Shown here piece after piece: positions 35,481 through 48,068 of a stretch of 64,000 nt of DNA (the first letter of the stretch is position 1; each line of letters opens with the position of its first letter). Origin of the DNA: Kingdonia uniflora (lineage: Eukaryota; Streptophyta; Magnoliopsida; Ranunculales; Circaeasteraceae). A program made the translations under genes and the position numbers. The stretch lies in contig JACGCM010002624.1 of assembly GCA_014058105.1 (NCBI GenBank), forward strand, positions 744,001 to 808,000, given 5' to 3'. The notes under the pieces were generated by a model, which was not told where the DNA came from, searched no databases, and saw only the letters and a program-made list of their open reading frames with translations.

Positions 35481-35537
35481 CCACGATCATACTCCGCGTT
35501 CTCTTTTCCTGAAGCCGACTTCCAAAAAAATTGACGA

Positions 35538-37707
35538 ATGACGAACCCAGAAAATGACGTTCCTGACGCTGTTGGGGGGGGGGGGGTGACGGATTTAGGA
35601 ACTGCCATGCAGCAAGAACAAGAAAAGCGACTACAACTGGAAAAGTAGGTCGCAAGCATGCGGAACGTAATAAAAGCTCTTCTAGATCAACAACCAGCTA
35701 GCCAAAGACCATAGCCTGCTGGGTCGCGAGTCTCAGTCCTGCATAGATTGGGAAATAAGGGCAAGGGGGCGGTGGCTCTTTCAGCTCACAGGTGACCCCC
35801 GCTCACAATTACCAGCCCGATCAGTCGGTGACCTACGACAGGAAGAGCAATATGGAGACACCCTTCACCTACCACATGTTTTGGTGATGGACCGTTTAGG
35901 CGAAACAATGGGAGAACACGACCCACAAGGAGTGCGAGCCGCACGACGAGCAGTCACATCTCGCCTACATCTCACCCTAGAACAGGTGGATAAACGCATT
36001 AAAGAACTTCTTGATGCTCAGATTCTAGATGGGAAGAAAAGCCAGACTAAAATCCAGAAGAGCCCAATTGCACAGACTTTACTTGACGAAGAAGTGCCCG
36101 CCGGCTTTCATACACCAAAAATTTAGAAGTACAAGGGAGGAGATCCTGTGGAGCACGTACAGGAGTTCTAAGATTCGCTGGGATTGCATTCTATGACAAA
36201 CCACATCCTCTGCCGCCTCTTTCCGACCAGTCTGAAAGGCGAGCCTCTACGATGGTTTCACTCTCATGACGAAGGTTCCATCCTGACGTCCGATCAACTC
36301 CGCGAACTGTTCGTTAAGAACTATTCGCACAATAAGGAGAAGGAAGAAACACTTTACTCTTTATTCGGCCTCAAGCAAGCCCAAGGCGAACGACTGGAGG
36401 CATTCACAAGAAAATTCTTGATTCTAGCCCAAAAGATAGACAATCTTGACCAAAAGATTGCCGTTTCGGCCTTTACCAACTCATTGCTCATGGAAAGTCG
36501 AGCCAAGGAATATCTCATCCTCAAAAAACCACCATCATTAGAGGATATGCTCGAGAAAGTCAACCGATTCATTGACCTTGAGAGGTTGACCGTGGAAAAG
36601 CCAAAGCCGCAGAGCTCCAGCCTCTCCAACAAAAATCACCACGACAAGCTCACTCACGAGAATAGTAAAAGTGAAGGGGGGGATAAGAAGCGCTTCAAAA
36701 CCAGTGACGACCGAACTCGCCAAGGAAAGAAGATTCCGCCACCATCCATGCCAAAGCTGAACACAACTATGGCCAGTCTGTACATTTTGATTCAGAAAGA
36801 TGATCTTTTCCGAACTCCCAGGGATCTCACATCAATTGAAGGCAAACCATATTGCGTCCATCATCAAATCCAACATCATGACACGAAAAAATGTCTCTCA
36901 CTTAAGTACCTACTTCTCGATATATTTTCAAAAGGTCGTTTGCTCGAATACATCACCGATGTCGAGAGTTACCGTAATGGAAGTTATAAAAATGAGGGCG
37001 CAATTGTACAGATCGGTGAGGTAAATGAAGAAAAGCATTTGTATTTCATTGAGGCCCATATCATCAACACGTCCAGCAGAATCAACCGCCGACGTGTAGC
37101 AGAATGTCACAACCTATTAATGGGAGATAAAGAGGCTCGCTTACTTCTGGAATCCAGCAACAGACGAACCGGAATATCTTTTGGAGATTGCGACGTTCGG
37201 CACGTCACTTTCCCACATCATGACGCTCTCGTCATCATGATCAATATGAAGAACATAGTCCTTCATACTATGATGATTGATACAGGGAGCACTATCGAAC
37301 TATTATTCCAGAGTACAATTGACCAGATGGGCTTGGTGTACAAGGTCGAGCCAAGTGAAATCAATGTCTCTGGATTCAACAGTTCTAAGGAAGAACGGGT
37401 AGGAAAAATCACACTGCCTATCACAGCCGGGCCAGTTACACTTGATGTAGTCTTTTACATTATCAATGCCAAGTCAAGTTACTTGGGCATCATGGGGCGA
37501 CCTTGGTTGCACAACATGAATGCTATTCCCTCCACCTATCATCAGACTCTGAGATTCGACTGGAAGGGAGAGATTTATGAAATCAAGGGTAGCCAGAAGT
37601 TGGCTCGTGCCTGCAATAATACTGTTTATACAGAAGCCGACCCAGCCGCGACAACAGCAACTATGGTATCAGCCATCACAACACCAATCACAACCCCGGC
37701 TGCATAG
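35538..37707 (+). pseudogene. gag and aspartic protease region
   Basis: The frame begins at ATG 35538 (MTNPENDVPDA) but is broken by a run of 14 G at 35574-35587, stops near 35646 and 35713, a shift near 35790-35880 and stops near 36124 and 36169. From 36184 a 507-codon frame is open. Its first part is the retrotransposon gag domain (FPTSLKGEPLRWFHSH, then QLRELFVKNY and QAQGERLEAFTRKF). The protease follows, with its catalytic motif at 37279 (MMIDTGSTIELLF) and the companion motif YLGIMGRPWLHNM. The frame ends at TAG 37705-37707, consistent with a CAG-to-TAG change, since protein-like sequence continues behind it into the reverse transcriptase. Confidence 0.85.
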
Positions 37708-39110
37708 CAATCACAGCAGGCCAGATCATCAGAACCTCAACTGCCAAGCATCGAGCCTACAGAATATGTCAAAATCAATGGCAGCAAAGGAGGCACTAAT
37801 ATTGGAACTTTGTTGAGTTCGGATGAATGTTCGAAACTGATTCAGTTCCTCACGCAGAATAGTAATGTCTTCGCATGGACTTTCCATGAGATGCCAGGAA
37901 TCGATCCAGCCATAGCATGTCACAAGCTAGAGTTGAAAGAAAAAATAGAACCTATAAAACAAAAGCAGCGAACTCTAGCGCCAAGATTACACGAAGAAGT
38001 CAGCAAGGAGATGGACAAGTTGATTGAAGTCGGTTTTATCAGGAAAGCTGTCTATCCCGATTGGATATCTAACATTATCGCAGTACCCAAGAAGAACGGA
38101 AAAATCCGAGTTTGTGTAGATTTCACAGACCTCAACCGTCATACACCAAAGGACAGTTTCCCATTGCCAATAATCAGCAATCTGCTCGATTCCACAGCAG
38201 GGCACGAACTCTTATCTATGATGGACGCTGCGTCAGGCTATAATCAGATACCGCTTTTCCCAGACGATCAAGATAAGACTGCTTTTATCACCAAGCACGC
38301 CCTATACTGTTATAAGGTCATGCCTTTCGGTTTGAAGAACGTAGGAGCAACTTATCAGAGATTAATGATGAACATGTTCAAAGACCATCTCGGAAAAACA
38401 ATGAAAGTTTACATCGATGATATGCTTTGTAAAAGTCTCAAAAGAGAGGACCATCTCGCAGATTTGAAAACAACCTTTGAGATTTTACAAACTTATAAGA
38501 TGCGCCTGAACCCTGATAAATGTCAGTTTGGGGTGCAGTCCGGAAAGTTTTTGGGCCATCTAATCAGCAAGCGCGGGATTGAAGAGACCCATCCAGAATA
38601 CGCGCACTCCTGGCTATGCCTTCATCGAAGATAAAGAAAGATATTCAGAAGCTAGCCGGGAATATCGCAGCGCTCAATCGGTTTGTATCAAAATCTTCAG
38701 ATAGATGCCGACCATTGTTCGAACTATGGCGACAAGGAACAAAATGAGGAAAGCTAAAGAAGGATCTGGAAATCGAATGGACAGATAAATGTGAGAAAGC
38801 TTTTCTCGATCAAAAACAATATTTGGGTACCCCTCCAGTAATGAGTACGCCGACAGAAGGGGTAGTGCTAACAATATATTTAGCTGTCACGAACACCTCT
38901 CTCAGCCCCGTCCTCCTCCGCACGGATAAAAAAATTAAGAAACCTGTGTACTTTATCAGTAAAACTTTGACTCCAGCAGATACGAGGTACATCAAAATTG
39001 AGAAGCTTCTTCTAGCTCTCGTTTATACATCTCAGAAGCTCAAACAATATTTTCAGGCTCACACAATTCGCGTTCTAACGAATTATCCAATCAGAAAGAT
39101 CTTGACCAAA
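37708..39110 (+). pseudogene. Reverse transcriptase and first RNase H
   Basis: The reverse transcriptase is open from 37810 to about 38590. Its motifs include YPDWISNIIAVPKKNGKIR, VCVDFTDLNRHTPKDSFPLP and the catalytic YIDD at 38409-38420 (the usual form in this lineage is YVDD). A frameshift near 38590-38600 and an internal stop near 38746 break the connection to the RNase H part, which is recognisable as KKIKKPVYFISKTL and ...LLALVYTSQKLKQYF up to about 39100. This RNase H is the one native to all Ty3/gypsy elements and is degenerate here. Confidence 0.85.
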
Positions 39111-39249
39111 CGAGAAAAGACACGACGTATTCAACAGTGGTCAGTCGCACTGGGTGAACACGATATTCATTTTGAGCCTCGGCATTCAGTAAAGGGTCAG
39201 GTTGTAGCAGATTTCCAAGCAGATTTCCCAGTAGATGACCCAGATTGGG

Positions 39250-39715
39250 AATCAGATATTCCCAACCAGCCAGAAGAGTCTCCTCCCGAACAACCCGAAG
39301 ATAAATTGGAATGGATTTCTAAGAAGGGGTGGCAACTTTTAACCGACGGTTCCGTCGGGCCGTCAGGATCAGGAATTGGAATGGTTCTCATTGCACCCTC
39401 GCATGATCGTTTAGAAAAATCAATACGACTTGATTTTGAAGTAACCAATAATGAGGCCGAGTATGGAGTATTGATCCATGGTCTAGACATGGTACTTACA
39501 TTGGGTATAACAGAACACTCTGTTTACACAGATTCTTTACTAATAGTCAATCACTATACAGGCGTATACCACACCAATGGGAAAATGGTTGACTATGCCG
39601 CAGCAGCTGCCGAATGAATGAGCAAGTTCAGGACTATTTCTATCGAACATTTCCCAAGAGGGGAAAATAAGCATTCAAATGCACTCGCCTACCTTGCTGG
39701 CATCCTCGGTTCAGA
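39250..39715 (+). pseudogene. Second (archaeal-like) RNase H domain
   Basis: After a proline- and acid-rich linker the domain begins GWQLLTDGSVGPSGSGIGMV and continues NNEAEYGVLIHGLD and YTDSLLIVNHY. An additional RNase H of this type is a hallmark of the Tat lineage. The first three catalytic acids are present (D in LTDGS, E in NEAEY, D in YTDSL). The fourth, normally D in an N..ADALA motif, appears as N in NKHSNALAYLA. A stop (TGA, 39615-39617) lies where Trp is usual, consistent with a G-to-A change. Confidence 0.8.
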
Positions 39716-41063
39716 AATACGTTATATAAAGATTGACGTTATTTCTAATCCCAGTATTAATGTCGTCACGACCAATACCATCAATACTAGGGGCAACAAA
39801 GAGGTCGAAGATGATTGGCGACAACCTTTCATCACCTACATAGGAGCTGACAACAAGTTCGACAGACCATTTCCAGAAGATGCTGCCGAACGAAAGGAAA
39901 TAATTGACAATGCTCCAAGATATGTTGTCCAAGACAACCTCTTGTACAAAATCTCAGTCACGGGTCCATATCTCTTGTGTTTATCCGAGAAAGAAGCGCA
40001 ACAATTCTTACACGACCTACATGAAGGCACATGTGGATCCCACGCATCAGATCGTTATCTTGCAAACAGAGCTATTACTCAAGGAATTTTTTGGCCTAAC
40101 ATGAGGAAACAAGCCATCGAATATGCTCGGAAATGTGACGCTTGTCAGCGACATGAACTAATGATATGAGCTCCTGCACTCGAACTCCATCTTAGTCAGG
40201 TTACTTGGCCATTCAGACGTTGGGTTTTCGACCTAGTGGGAGAATTTCCTACAGTACCAGGTAGAAGGAAACATCTTTTGGTTGCTACAGACTACTTCAC
40301 CAAATGGGTAGAAGCAGTGCCACTATGCCGAACGCGCGAAGAAGAAGTTATTCGCTTAATCTGGGAGAACATCATCATTCGATTCGGCAGACCACACCTC
40401 ATCGGGATTGATAACGGACCTCAGTTCGTTGTATCTAAAATTGTGGCATTCCTCAATGAGCACAAAATCATCCATTCTCCATCCAATCCATATTATCCAC
40501 AAGTGAACGCCCAAACAGAGATTACAAATCGAACAATAGTGGATGGAATCAAAAAACGACTTCATGACAAGAAGGACAATTGGGTGAACGAGCTACCACA
40601 TGTACTTTGGGCCTACCTAACTACTCCTAGAAGGGCAACAGGCTGTACTCTATTTCTATTGGCCTACGGAACTGAAGCCACCATTCCCACTCAATATCAC
40701 CCTCCAATCCATGATCATATAATGACAGATGAAGATAATGAGTTCCAATTAGCATGTAATTTGAACTGGATCGAGGAGACACGCGACCAAGCTATTGCCA
40801 ATTTAGGTCGGTATCAGTTGGCTTTAGCCAAAACGTATAACAAAAGAGTTCGACATCGAGAGTTCGCAATCGACGACCTCGTTCTCAGATAAATACCACA
40901 ACATTGCAAGGCACCCAATGCTGGAAAATTAGCTGATAATTGGGAATGACCTTTTATCGTCACTGGAACAAATGACTTTGGATCCTACGAACTCAGTGAT
41001 CACCACGGAATCCCAATACCTAATCCATGGAATACCAGAAGACTGAAATTGTATCGGAGATAA
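39716..41063 (+). pseudogene. Integrase
   Basis: The N-terminal zinc-binding region has the His and Cys ligands (LHDLHEGTCGSH and, at 40132-40150, CDACQRH). A TGA at 40168-40170 follows, where CGA is likely ancestral. The catalytic core has D in FDLVGEFP (40230), D in IDNGPQF (40410) and E in NAQTEITNR (40518), with 35 residues between the second and third, as required. A TAA at 40890-40892 splits off the C-terminal part, which continues in frame to a stop at 41061-41063 (FGSYELSDHHGIPIP, NTRRLKLYR). Confidence 0.85.
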
Positions 41064-41129
41064 AGTTGATGTACGAGACTGTTGATTAAGATTTATTCAA
41101 TAAAGAATCTCTTCTGCATACATATTGCA

Positions 41130-41830
41130 AGTCTGTTCAAGGTCGCTCAACCCGACCTCAATTATCAAATACAATTTCGTCTCATTAAGGTCGTTTATTG
41201 ATACGCTCAATTCGACCTGTAATTGGGACTGCCACATAGCTCATGAAACACATTTGCTCTCCCAAGAGACCTGTGTCCAGCTATCTCAAATACAATTTCA
41301 TCTAATTAAGGTCGCTTATTGATACGCTCAATTCGACCTGTAATTGGGACCGCCGCATAGCTCATGAAACACATTTACTCTCCCAAGAGACCTGTGTCCA
41401 GCTATCTCAAATACAATTTCGTCTCATTAAGGTCTCTTATTGATATGCTCAATTCGACCTGTAATTGGGACCGCCACATAGCTCATGAAACACATTTACT
41501 CTCCCAAGAGACCTGTGTCCAGCTATCTCAAATACCATTTCATCTCATTAAGGTCGCTTATTGATATGCTTAATTCGACCTGTAATTGGGACTGCCACAT
41601 AGCTCATGAAACACATTTGCTCTCTCAAAAGACCTGTGTCCAGCTATCTCAAATACAATTTTGTTTCATTAAGGTCGCTTATTGATACGCTCAATCTGAC
41701 CTGTAATTGGGACCGCCACATAGCTCATCAAAATATACTTACTCTCCCAAGAAACCTGTGTACAGCTATCTCAAAAACAATTTCGTCTCCTTGAGACCAA
41801 CATATAGCTCGTAGAGTACATATGCTCTCC
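41130..41830 (+). repeat. 121-bp tandem array after pol
   Basis: Five full or near-full copies with a period of 121 bp; the marker TTAAGGTCG (or variants) occurs near 41186, 41307, 41428, 41549 and 41670. Each unit also contains CAATTCGACCTGTAATTGGG, CACATAGCTCATGAAACACA and CCAAGAGACCTGTGTCCAGC. The recurring short ORFs here are products of the repeat. Tandem arrays in this place are known for Tat-lineage elements and can seed genomic satellites. Confidence 0.93.
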
Positions 41831-42027
41831 CAAGAGACTTGTGATACAGCTATTGCATTTTATCAGTGCGGTTGTCAATTTACACTTAAATTCGACCTAT
41901 CACTAGCACACTTGCAAATACAAGTTATACATATAACTTTGAATGATACTTATTGGATAACCCAATTCGTTTAAATTGTCTCAACAAATCATTTTATACA
42001 AGTTAAGCATATGTTACAACGACCCTT

Positions 42028-45000
42028 CTATTTGCCACATTTTGGGCGCACCAAAGTAGAACTTTTCCCAGGAAGAAAGGTTGGGAAGAACATATTAACG
42101 ACATTTTCAGCTGACGGGAGATCCATTATTCCCGCCACTCGCACCATCACAGAATCCAGAAAGGTTAAACGCATAGCTTGCAGATCATACTCTACGCCTT
42201 GTTGCTTTACAGTTTCATGATCATCTTGCATTTTCTTCACGTCAGAGCGCAAAACTTCAAACGCTCGTAATGAGGCTTCATCCGCAGGAAGCAACAGAAT
42301 TTCGGATAGTCCGGATTTCACCTTCATTAGCTCCTCATCAAGATGTTTACATCGCGCTATAAGGAACTTTTTCTTCTTCAACAGAGAACCCTTATACTCA
42401 TCAGTGACGACTACAGTACGGTAAAGTTCGTTTTTCATAAATCGCAGCTTCTCGGATAAATTCTGACACTCCACACTATCATTCGGCTCTTCCGAACTCT
42501 CGTCCACTACCGACTCTTGCAACTCACGGTATTTCCGATCTAATTCAGTATATCGAAAGTCATCTACAAGACGTAACAACTCCAAGGATGTTTTCTCATG
42601 TTCTACCTCGGATATCCAGATATGATACTTGTTGAGGGCCTCATCGAAATTGAGTTCCTTCTTTTTATGCCTGTCGTCTTGGGCACGAGCTCTATCACTT
42701 TTCCTCTGACAAGAAGCTCGGGTAGCATGCAAGTCATGCGTCAGCATATCTATACGACCTCTCAGATAATGAAGTTCACCATCTTGTTTCTTTACAAGAT
42801 CTGCATTCTCTGACATCGAACTGCGAAGACTCATCAGATCAATTTTTTGTTGCGAAATGATACTATTCAAATCTAGCACTTTCTGATTGCCAGTCATAAC
42901 GTCGAGCCTCTTCTTCTTTAATGCAGCCTTATATGCTTCAACACTTTCTTTAGCAGCAACTGTATCAGCATCTCTCTGAGATAGTTCTATTATCGCAGCA
43001 TTTAACCGATCCTACAAATCAAGTAAATTCGATTCGAGTTTGGAATTCAAGATCGCAGTCTCCTCTGCAGCCAACAAGCACTTTTGCAATTCTTCATTCG
43101 ATTTATTAAACGAGGTGGACAAAGTAGAAAGTTCGTTCTGCTTATCAGCTAACTCCTACAAATACAGATTATAAACGAGCATGCATACATCAATACAAGA
43201 GAGCTATATCATTCTACAGTATATATTACAAAAGCTCGAATTCGTTGTTTCAATCACAATTGAACCCTACTAGCATCTGTTTGCAGTGATTGCACTTTCC
43301 TATCATCCTTTCTCAAATTGAAGAAAAGGATCCTCATCGATCTCCGACCCTACAAAAGCCAAGATCATCATGCAAAAGAGCTACATCACCCCATATCATA
43401 GACACGCCAGCCCGAGCTGAACATCTGTGGGCTTCTACACTATGGCGATTACGAGCTTCTTGTGCCAAGAATTTTACTCAAGATTGGTCGGTCACTATAC
43501 CCCTCACAGTTAAAAGCTATAAATAGGCCGCTTTCAAGCCACGCTCACTATCTACTTCGGCCTCCAAATACAGTGTCAATACTGATAGTAATTCTTGGCA
43601 CCTAAACTTATAAATCTCATGGACAAATGGAGTATCTCTCACAGTTTTACGAAATTCAAGATACCTAGTGTACTCTTTTCGTAAAACTTCATCTCTCTCC
43701 GTTTTTATTTTCCCATACCTACATTGGAGCTCGACTAGCTCACTAAAGGTTTTATCATAATTTGATTTATGAAGACGTCTCTCATATTCAAGTTTATTCT
43801 GTACCTATTGGGTACGAGTGATGTTATCCCTCGCTCGACTCAGGGACTTCTCCAACTCGCTCACTCGTCCTCTCAACCAAACTATCTCCTACAAGCACAA
43901 CATGCAAGTCAAAATCAAATAACACTAGCGAACTATCCAAACTCTCAAACCAACATAACAGTAGTATTATCAATGCAAACACAAGGTTTCCAACCAAGCG
44001 AACTACAACAGAGTACAAAATCAAAGATTAAACTTCAAGCTACCTCCAAGTTCGATGCATTAGTCGAAGGAGGGACAGGAGTTTTCTCAGGAATATCGGT
44101 TGGATCAGTAGCTAGGGATGCGTCATCTCTGAAGAGATTGACCTTTTCATAACAACCAGCAATAGACAGCTCTACTTCCTCGGCAGACAAATCCCAGTGG
44201 TACCATCCATTAACTAGATGGTTCCGATCTTCCACCACTTCAGCAATAGCCTGCTGACCCGCTTCTATCAGTTCGGCTCTCTGTTTAGCAAGAACAACCT
44301 CAAATTGTTCTTTTTCCAGAAGCTTCTCTCCCTCGAGCTGAATTTTCTCCTTCTCGAGCTGTACGTTTTGATCTTTTAACTGTTGAATCAAGGCCGCAGT
44401 TTCCGCCCCAGCCGCAGCACGCTCAGAATGAGCCGACATCAATACTTCAAACACTCCCTGACAAGAAGCAGCCAACTGCATCACAAAAAAGACAGTGTAA
44501 AATTTTAGATCGCATTATTGTCAAAGAAAAAGGGTACAAAAAGTCATCCATACACACATGCGAGATGCTCGACTGAATCTTCACACTCAGAAGGCTAGGA
44601 TCACGCCTCATCAGGTCGGCAGATTCTTTTGCAATGGCCTTCACATCCACCTTATGAAAAGAGCTCGGATCTACGACCATAAATCGTTTTTGCTTCTTTG
44701 AAAGAGGAGCATCACGCCCAGAAAGGTTGACCGCATCTTTTGTAATAGGGGCCGGTGGCTCAGGAGTAACAATCTCAGCCAAGGTTTTAGAGCCTTTCCT
44801 TCCCCACTTCAGAGCATTGTCAGAAACCCCCACCGGAGCAGGGACAGCAGTTACAGCTTTAAAAAGAGAGCTCGGAGTGGCCATAGCTCTGTTTTGGTGA
44901 CCCTGCTATATTTTAACCACTGTGAAATTCAGCCTCTTCTCCCAACGGATGCCTAGCTCACCAAGTACTTGATTTAGCTCGGTTCCCTCTCGACCTACAA

Positions 45001-46446
45001 CGTCAAATAGACTTGACATATCAGCAACACACTTCGGTTCAGGCTCTGCAATGATCAACAATGAGTGATGTTAGAAGTTCATCACAAATTATAATAAAGC
45101 CGAAGCAGTAAGAAAATACTTACTCTCACAAAAATTCCTGTGAATCAGCTCGAGCGCTGGTTCCCCGGCCACTTGCATACAATCACCCCTCACCATCACA
45201 AGAAGGTCGCGCCAGGGTCTCCTCGACGATTCAAAATAAATTTTTTTTGACCTTGTCGAATCACTATACAGATATCCATTGCGGGAAGGTTTCAGATACT
45301 TGAATTTATAAAATTTCAAGACATCTTCAGCAACGAACTGTTTGTCAATATCACCAGTTCGCCATTGGTGGTTGAGAGCTTCGCAGACCCTCATCATCTC
45401 GTACACATTGCTATTTAATTGAGCAGGGCAGCAATGCAATAAATTCATCACCCCTTTCTGGAAAAAAGTCAGGGGAACTCTCTCAAGATGTATTCGAACT
45501 GGCCGAGGTAACAGAGGAACCCCACTTCCACGACCTCCTCACCAGTCTCGTTATAGTACGAGACTTCTACGTCCTGTCCTATACCCTTCCCTTTTTTCCA
45601 CTTCTTCAAGGAGGGCACCTCATAATGCTCTATATCACCATTATCCCTCACAATGGTTATAAACCATTTACTTCCATGACTGAGGTAACTCCCCCAACTC
45701 CCATTTAAGCATCGTCTATACTTAGAGAACCACTTGACTTCATTACCAGGTTCGGGACAACAAAAGAATTCCCCAGTCTCCATCTCAGTGGTAAACACAT
45801 CTATAACAAAGACATCTCTAACCTCTGCATCATCCACGGTCCTATCAGAGGAAGATGTCTCCGACGACCAAGACTCCATAGTCTCGGCAGACATCACTAT
45901 TTTACTACTGGGCTTAATATTTTTAGAACGCATCTAAAAATAAATACAACAGCAGGAGCCTTTTTCCGAATGTTTCAAACCTCAGGGCTCCTCCCCCAGA
46001 CGAGACAATACAGTTCAAAACTACTACTATCACAGCTGAACTATATCAAGCCATTCAAAGAATCAAAGAAAATAGCACTAACCTGTACTCGAAGAGCAAC
46101 AGTCTGCAACGCCAGCAGATACTCTCACTCCAGACGACAGAGCTTTGTTTATCTGGGGCAACTCAGATGGCAATGGCGGACCACGTTCAAAGTTACAAGA
46201 CTTTCTCTCTCTAGAAATATCCCTCTCTTTCTCTGCAAACAAATGAGTATTGTGGGAGGAAGAGAGACGACTTTTATTACCACTCCTCGATTCAAGATGA
46301 TACGCGTCAGCATCCTCCCTTGCAGCAGGCACGTCTTTTCGTTTGTCCTCATCATTATGTTTGGGGTTACGTGCTTTGTTATCACGTCTGACCCTTGGCT
46401 CTATAACCGTCTTGTCTTCTCGCCTGTCTACCATTATTTTAAGCAA
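42028..46446 (-). pseudogene. Antisense multi-exon coding region of the Tat element
   Basis: On the strand opposite to gag-pol a long spliced gene can be followed. A basic first part runs 46431-46078 (MVDRREDKTVIEPRVRR, rich in charged residues). A domain from 45933 down (SETSSSDRTVDDAEVRD, later FQKGVMNLLHCCPAQLNSNV) recalls the plant 'putative gypsy type transposon' family (Pfam Transposase_28). A consensus intron (donor after 45124, acceptor before 45045) leads into KPEPKCVADMSSLFD. Then come a lysine-rich part (near 44700), a coiled coil (44470-44230) and a second long coiled coil (43160-42100). Breaks: a frameshift near 45468 and stops near 44912, 43803, 43532 and 43490, mostly explainable as CAG to TAG or CGA to TGA. 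Such antisense ORFs are known in some Tat elements; their function is not established. Confidence 0.7.
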
Positions 46447-46527
46447 GGTTCATTGCCCAAGAAAATCAGCAGTAGTACGGTTATTTACGTACAACAACAA
46501 AGTCTGCAGCCACACGACCTTGCCTCA

Positions 46528-46537
46528 TTATATATAG
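46528..46537 (-). promoter_or_regulatory. TATA-like box for the antisense region
   Basis: The minus strand reads GCTATATATAATGAGG about 100 bases upstream of the ATG at 46431 that opens the antisense coding region. Position and sequence fit a core promoter inside the element, directed against gag-pol. Confidence 0.45.
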
Positions 46538-47453
46538 CTTGTGTTAAAAACTCTAATATAGTTATCACAGCTGTCACTCATCTTATTCTGGATCTACACA
46601 AGCATAAAATCATACAATAATATTACATCCGATCAATTCGGGACAAGAGAATATCGAAGAAATCATTTTATTATGGTCGAGAATCCGACCCTACACAATT
46701 TACAAAGAATGATCTTCAACAATACTCTCGTCCTCTACAATCCGTTTTTCAGGCATCATCTACCGAACTATCACTTCGTATGGTTCAGCAACAAGACAGT
46801 TCTACTTCCTCTATCATACTTCACCCATTGCATCCGAGATCTCATCAGGATCACAGCCGCTCCTGACAACTATGGAGATACCATTCCAACAGAACGGGTA
46901 TATAGCACGAAGAGATTATTATGGGTAATAACTTTTCAATAGATATGGCAACAATAAAGCTGCACAAGGAGCACGTATACAACTCGACACCATCAATGAT
47001 TCTACAATTCAAATGTCTATATCCTCAAGGATATTCTCTGACTCCGAAGAATACAAACTATGTACTAGCGACCTACTCTACAAGAGACTAGTTCGAAGAG
47101 TATAAAAGAAATATTACTGACGACAAGTTTATTTCATACAAACAGTTCAGATACAGTAAAAAACACACTTCAGCATACAAGAGAGAAGAAAAGTCAGCGA
47201 ATAAGAAGTTTTCATTCAGTTCAGAATTCCGATTACAACATAACATTTTTACAGACTGTTCGTTCTATTACAAGACGATCTATTGTGTTCTTCAGAAGAT
47301 GATAGTGCAACACTTAAACCGAAGTTTTCGTGCTTCCCCGTATCATCCAGTACAACAGTGGAGTACAGGAGTAGACAAGGCAGTGAATCCGATACAATTG
47401 CCTACGTATCCCCACCGCCTCCGCAGGTGACAAAGCCGACGCACCTCCACCGT

Positions 47454-47783
47454 TTATACTACCCAATCTTCAGCGGGGTATTGGCAGTACTTTCCAGGAG
47501 TCACCCCAGCCTTCTCATCTTCCGCTTCCACGACATCTTCGGCCAACATCCGAAGACAGGACAGACGGTCACTTGCCAGCACAACGACATGGTGGAAGCG
47601 CCACATGTTATCATAATCTTCCTCTGCCTCCACCATTTCATCCCACGTCATACCATGGAAGGTGGGAGGAGCAGGAATAAGAGTAGGCAGAGAAAGCGAC
47701 TGCTTACCAAAATATCTTTCTTGCAAAGTATTCATCTTATTTTGCACCCTAATCTTTTTGGCTTGACGACGAGTTCTCACCAT
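47454..47783 (-). CDS. Second antisense ORF of the Tat element, 109 aa
   Basis: An intact frame begins with a basic stretch (MVRTRRQAKKIRVQNKMN) and continues with an acidic, Trp-containing middle (FHGMTWDEMVEAEEDYDNMW) and an acidic end. It lies between the main antisense region and the 3' LTR and has its own TATA-like box about 70 bases upstream. I do not recognise it. It could be a separate small protein or the first exon of the larger antisense gene. Confidence 0.45.
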   Translation of the reverse strand: MVRTRRQAKKIRVQNKMNTLQERYFGKQSLSLPTLIPAPPTFHGMTWDEMVEAEEDYDNMWRFHHVVVLASDRLSCLRMLAEDVVEAEDEKAGVTPGKYCQYPAEDWVV

Positions 47784-47852
47784 CAGTCCTTTTCCAAGCA
47801 GTACAGTCGACTGAGAGAAGAAGAAGGATTAATAGTGACACGCCACTTAGCA

Positions 47853-47860
47853 TTTTTATA
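47853..47860 (-). promoter_or_regulatory. TATA-like box before the 109-aa antisense ORF
   Basis: The minus strand reads GATATAAAAATGC, 70 bases upstream of the ATG at 47783. This is the spacing expected for a plant core promoter with a 5' UTR of about 40 bases. Confidence 0.45.
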
Positions 47861-48051
47861 TCAGAAGCATTTAATGCGCATTGCAACTTCCCATGAAATT
47901 CAAACTGCAGCGCGCGCCTCAAGCCGACTTTTCAAAAGCTCAACAGTCAAAGTCATTTTTTCTCCAGATTCATGGAACCATTCAATGAAGCATTTATGAC
48001 GACGGAAAACTTCTCACCCAACAGTACTCGCAACACATGTACTTCCTGCTA

Positions 48052-48068
48052 TTGGCTGAGAAGGGCAT
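48052..48068 (+). other. Polypurine tract
   Basis: GGCTGAGAAGGGCATA directly precedes the 3' LTR. It is a purine-rich but imperfect tract in the position used to prime plus-strand DNA synthesis. Confidence 0.5.

Noticed and set aside
41125..41794. Four similar ORFs of 62-66 codons
   Set aside because: They are spaced by exactly 121 bp and are by-products of the tandem array.
45970..46620. 216-codon plus-strand ORF in the gypsy element
   Set aside because: It lies opposite the antisense gene's basic exon, has no domain and is a shadow of it.
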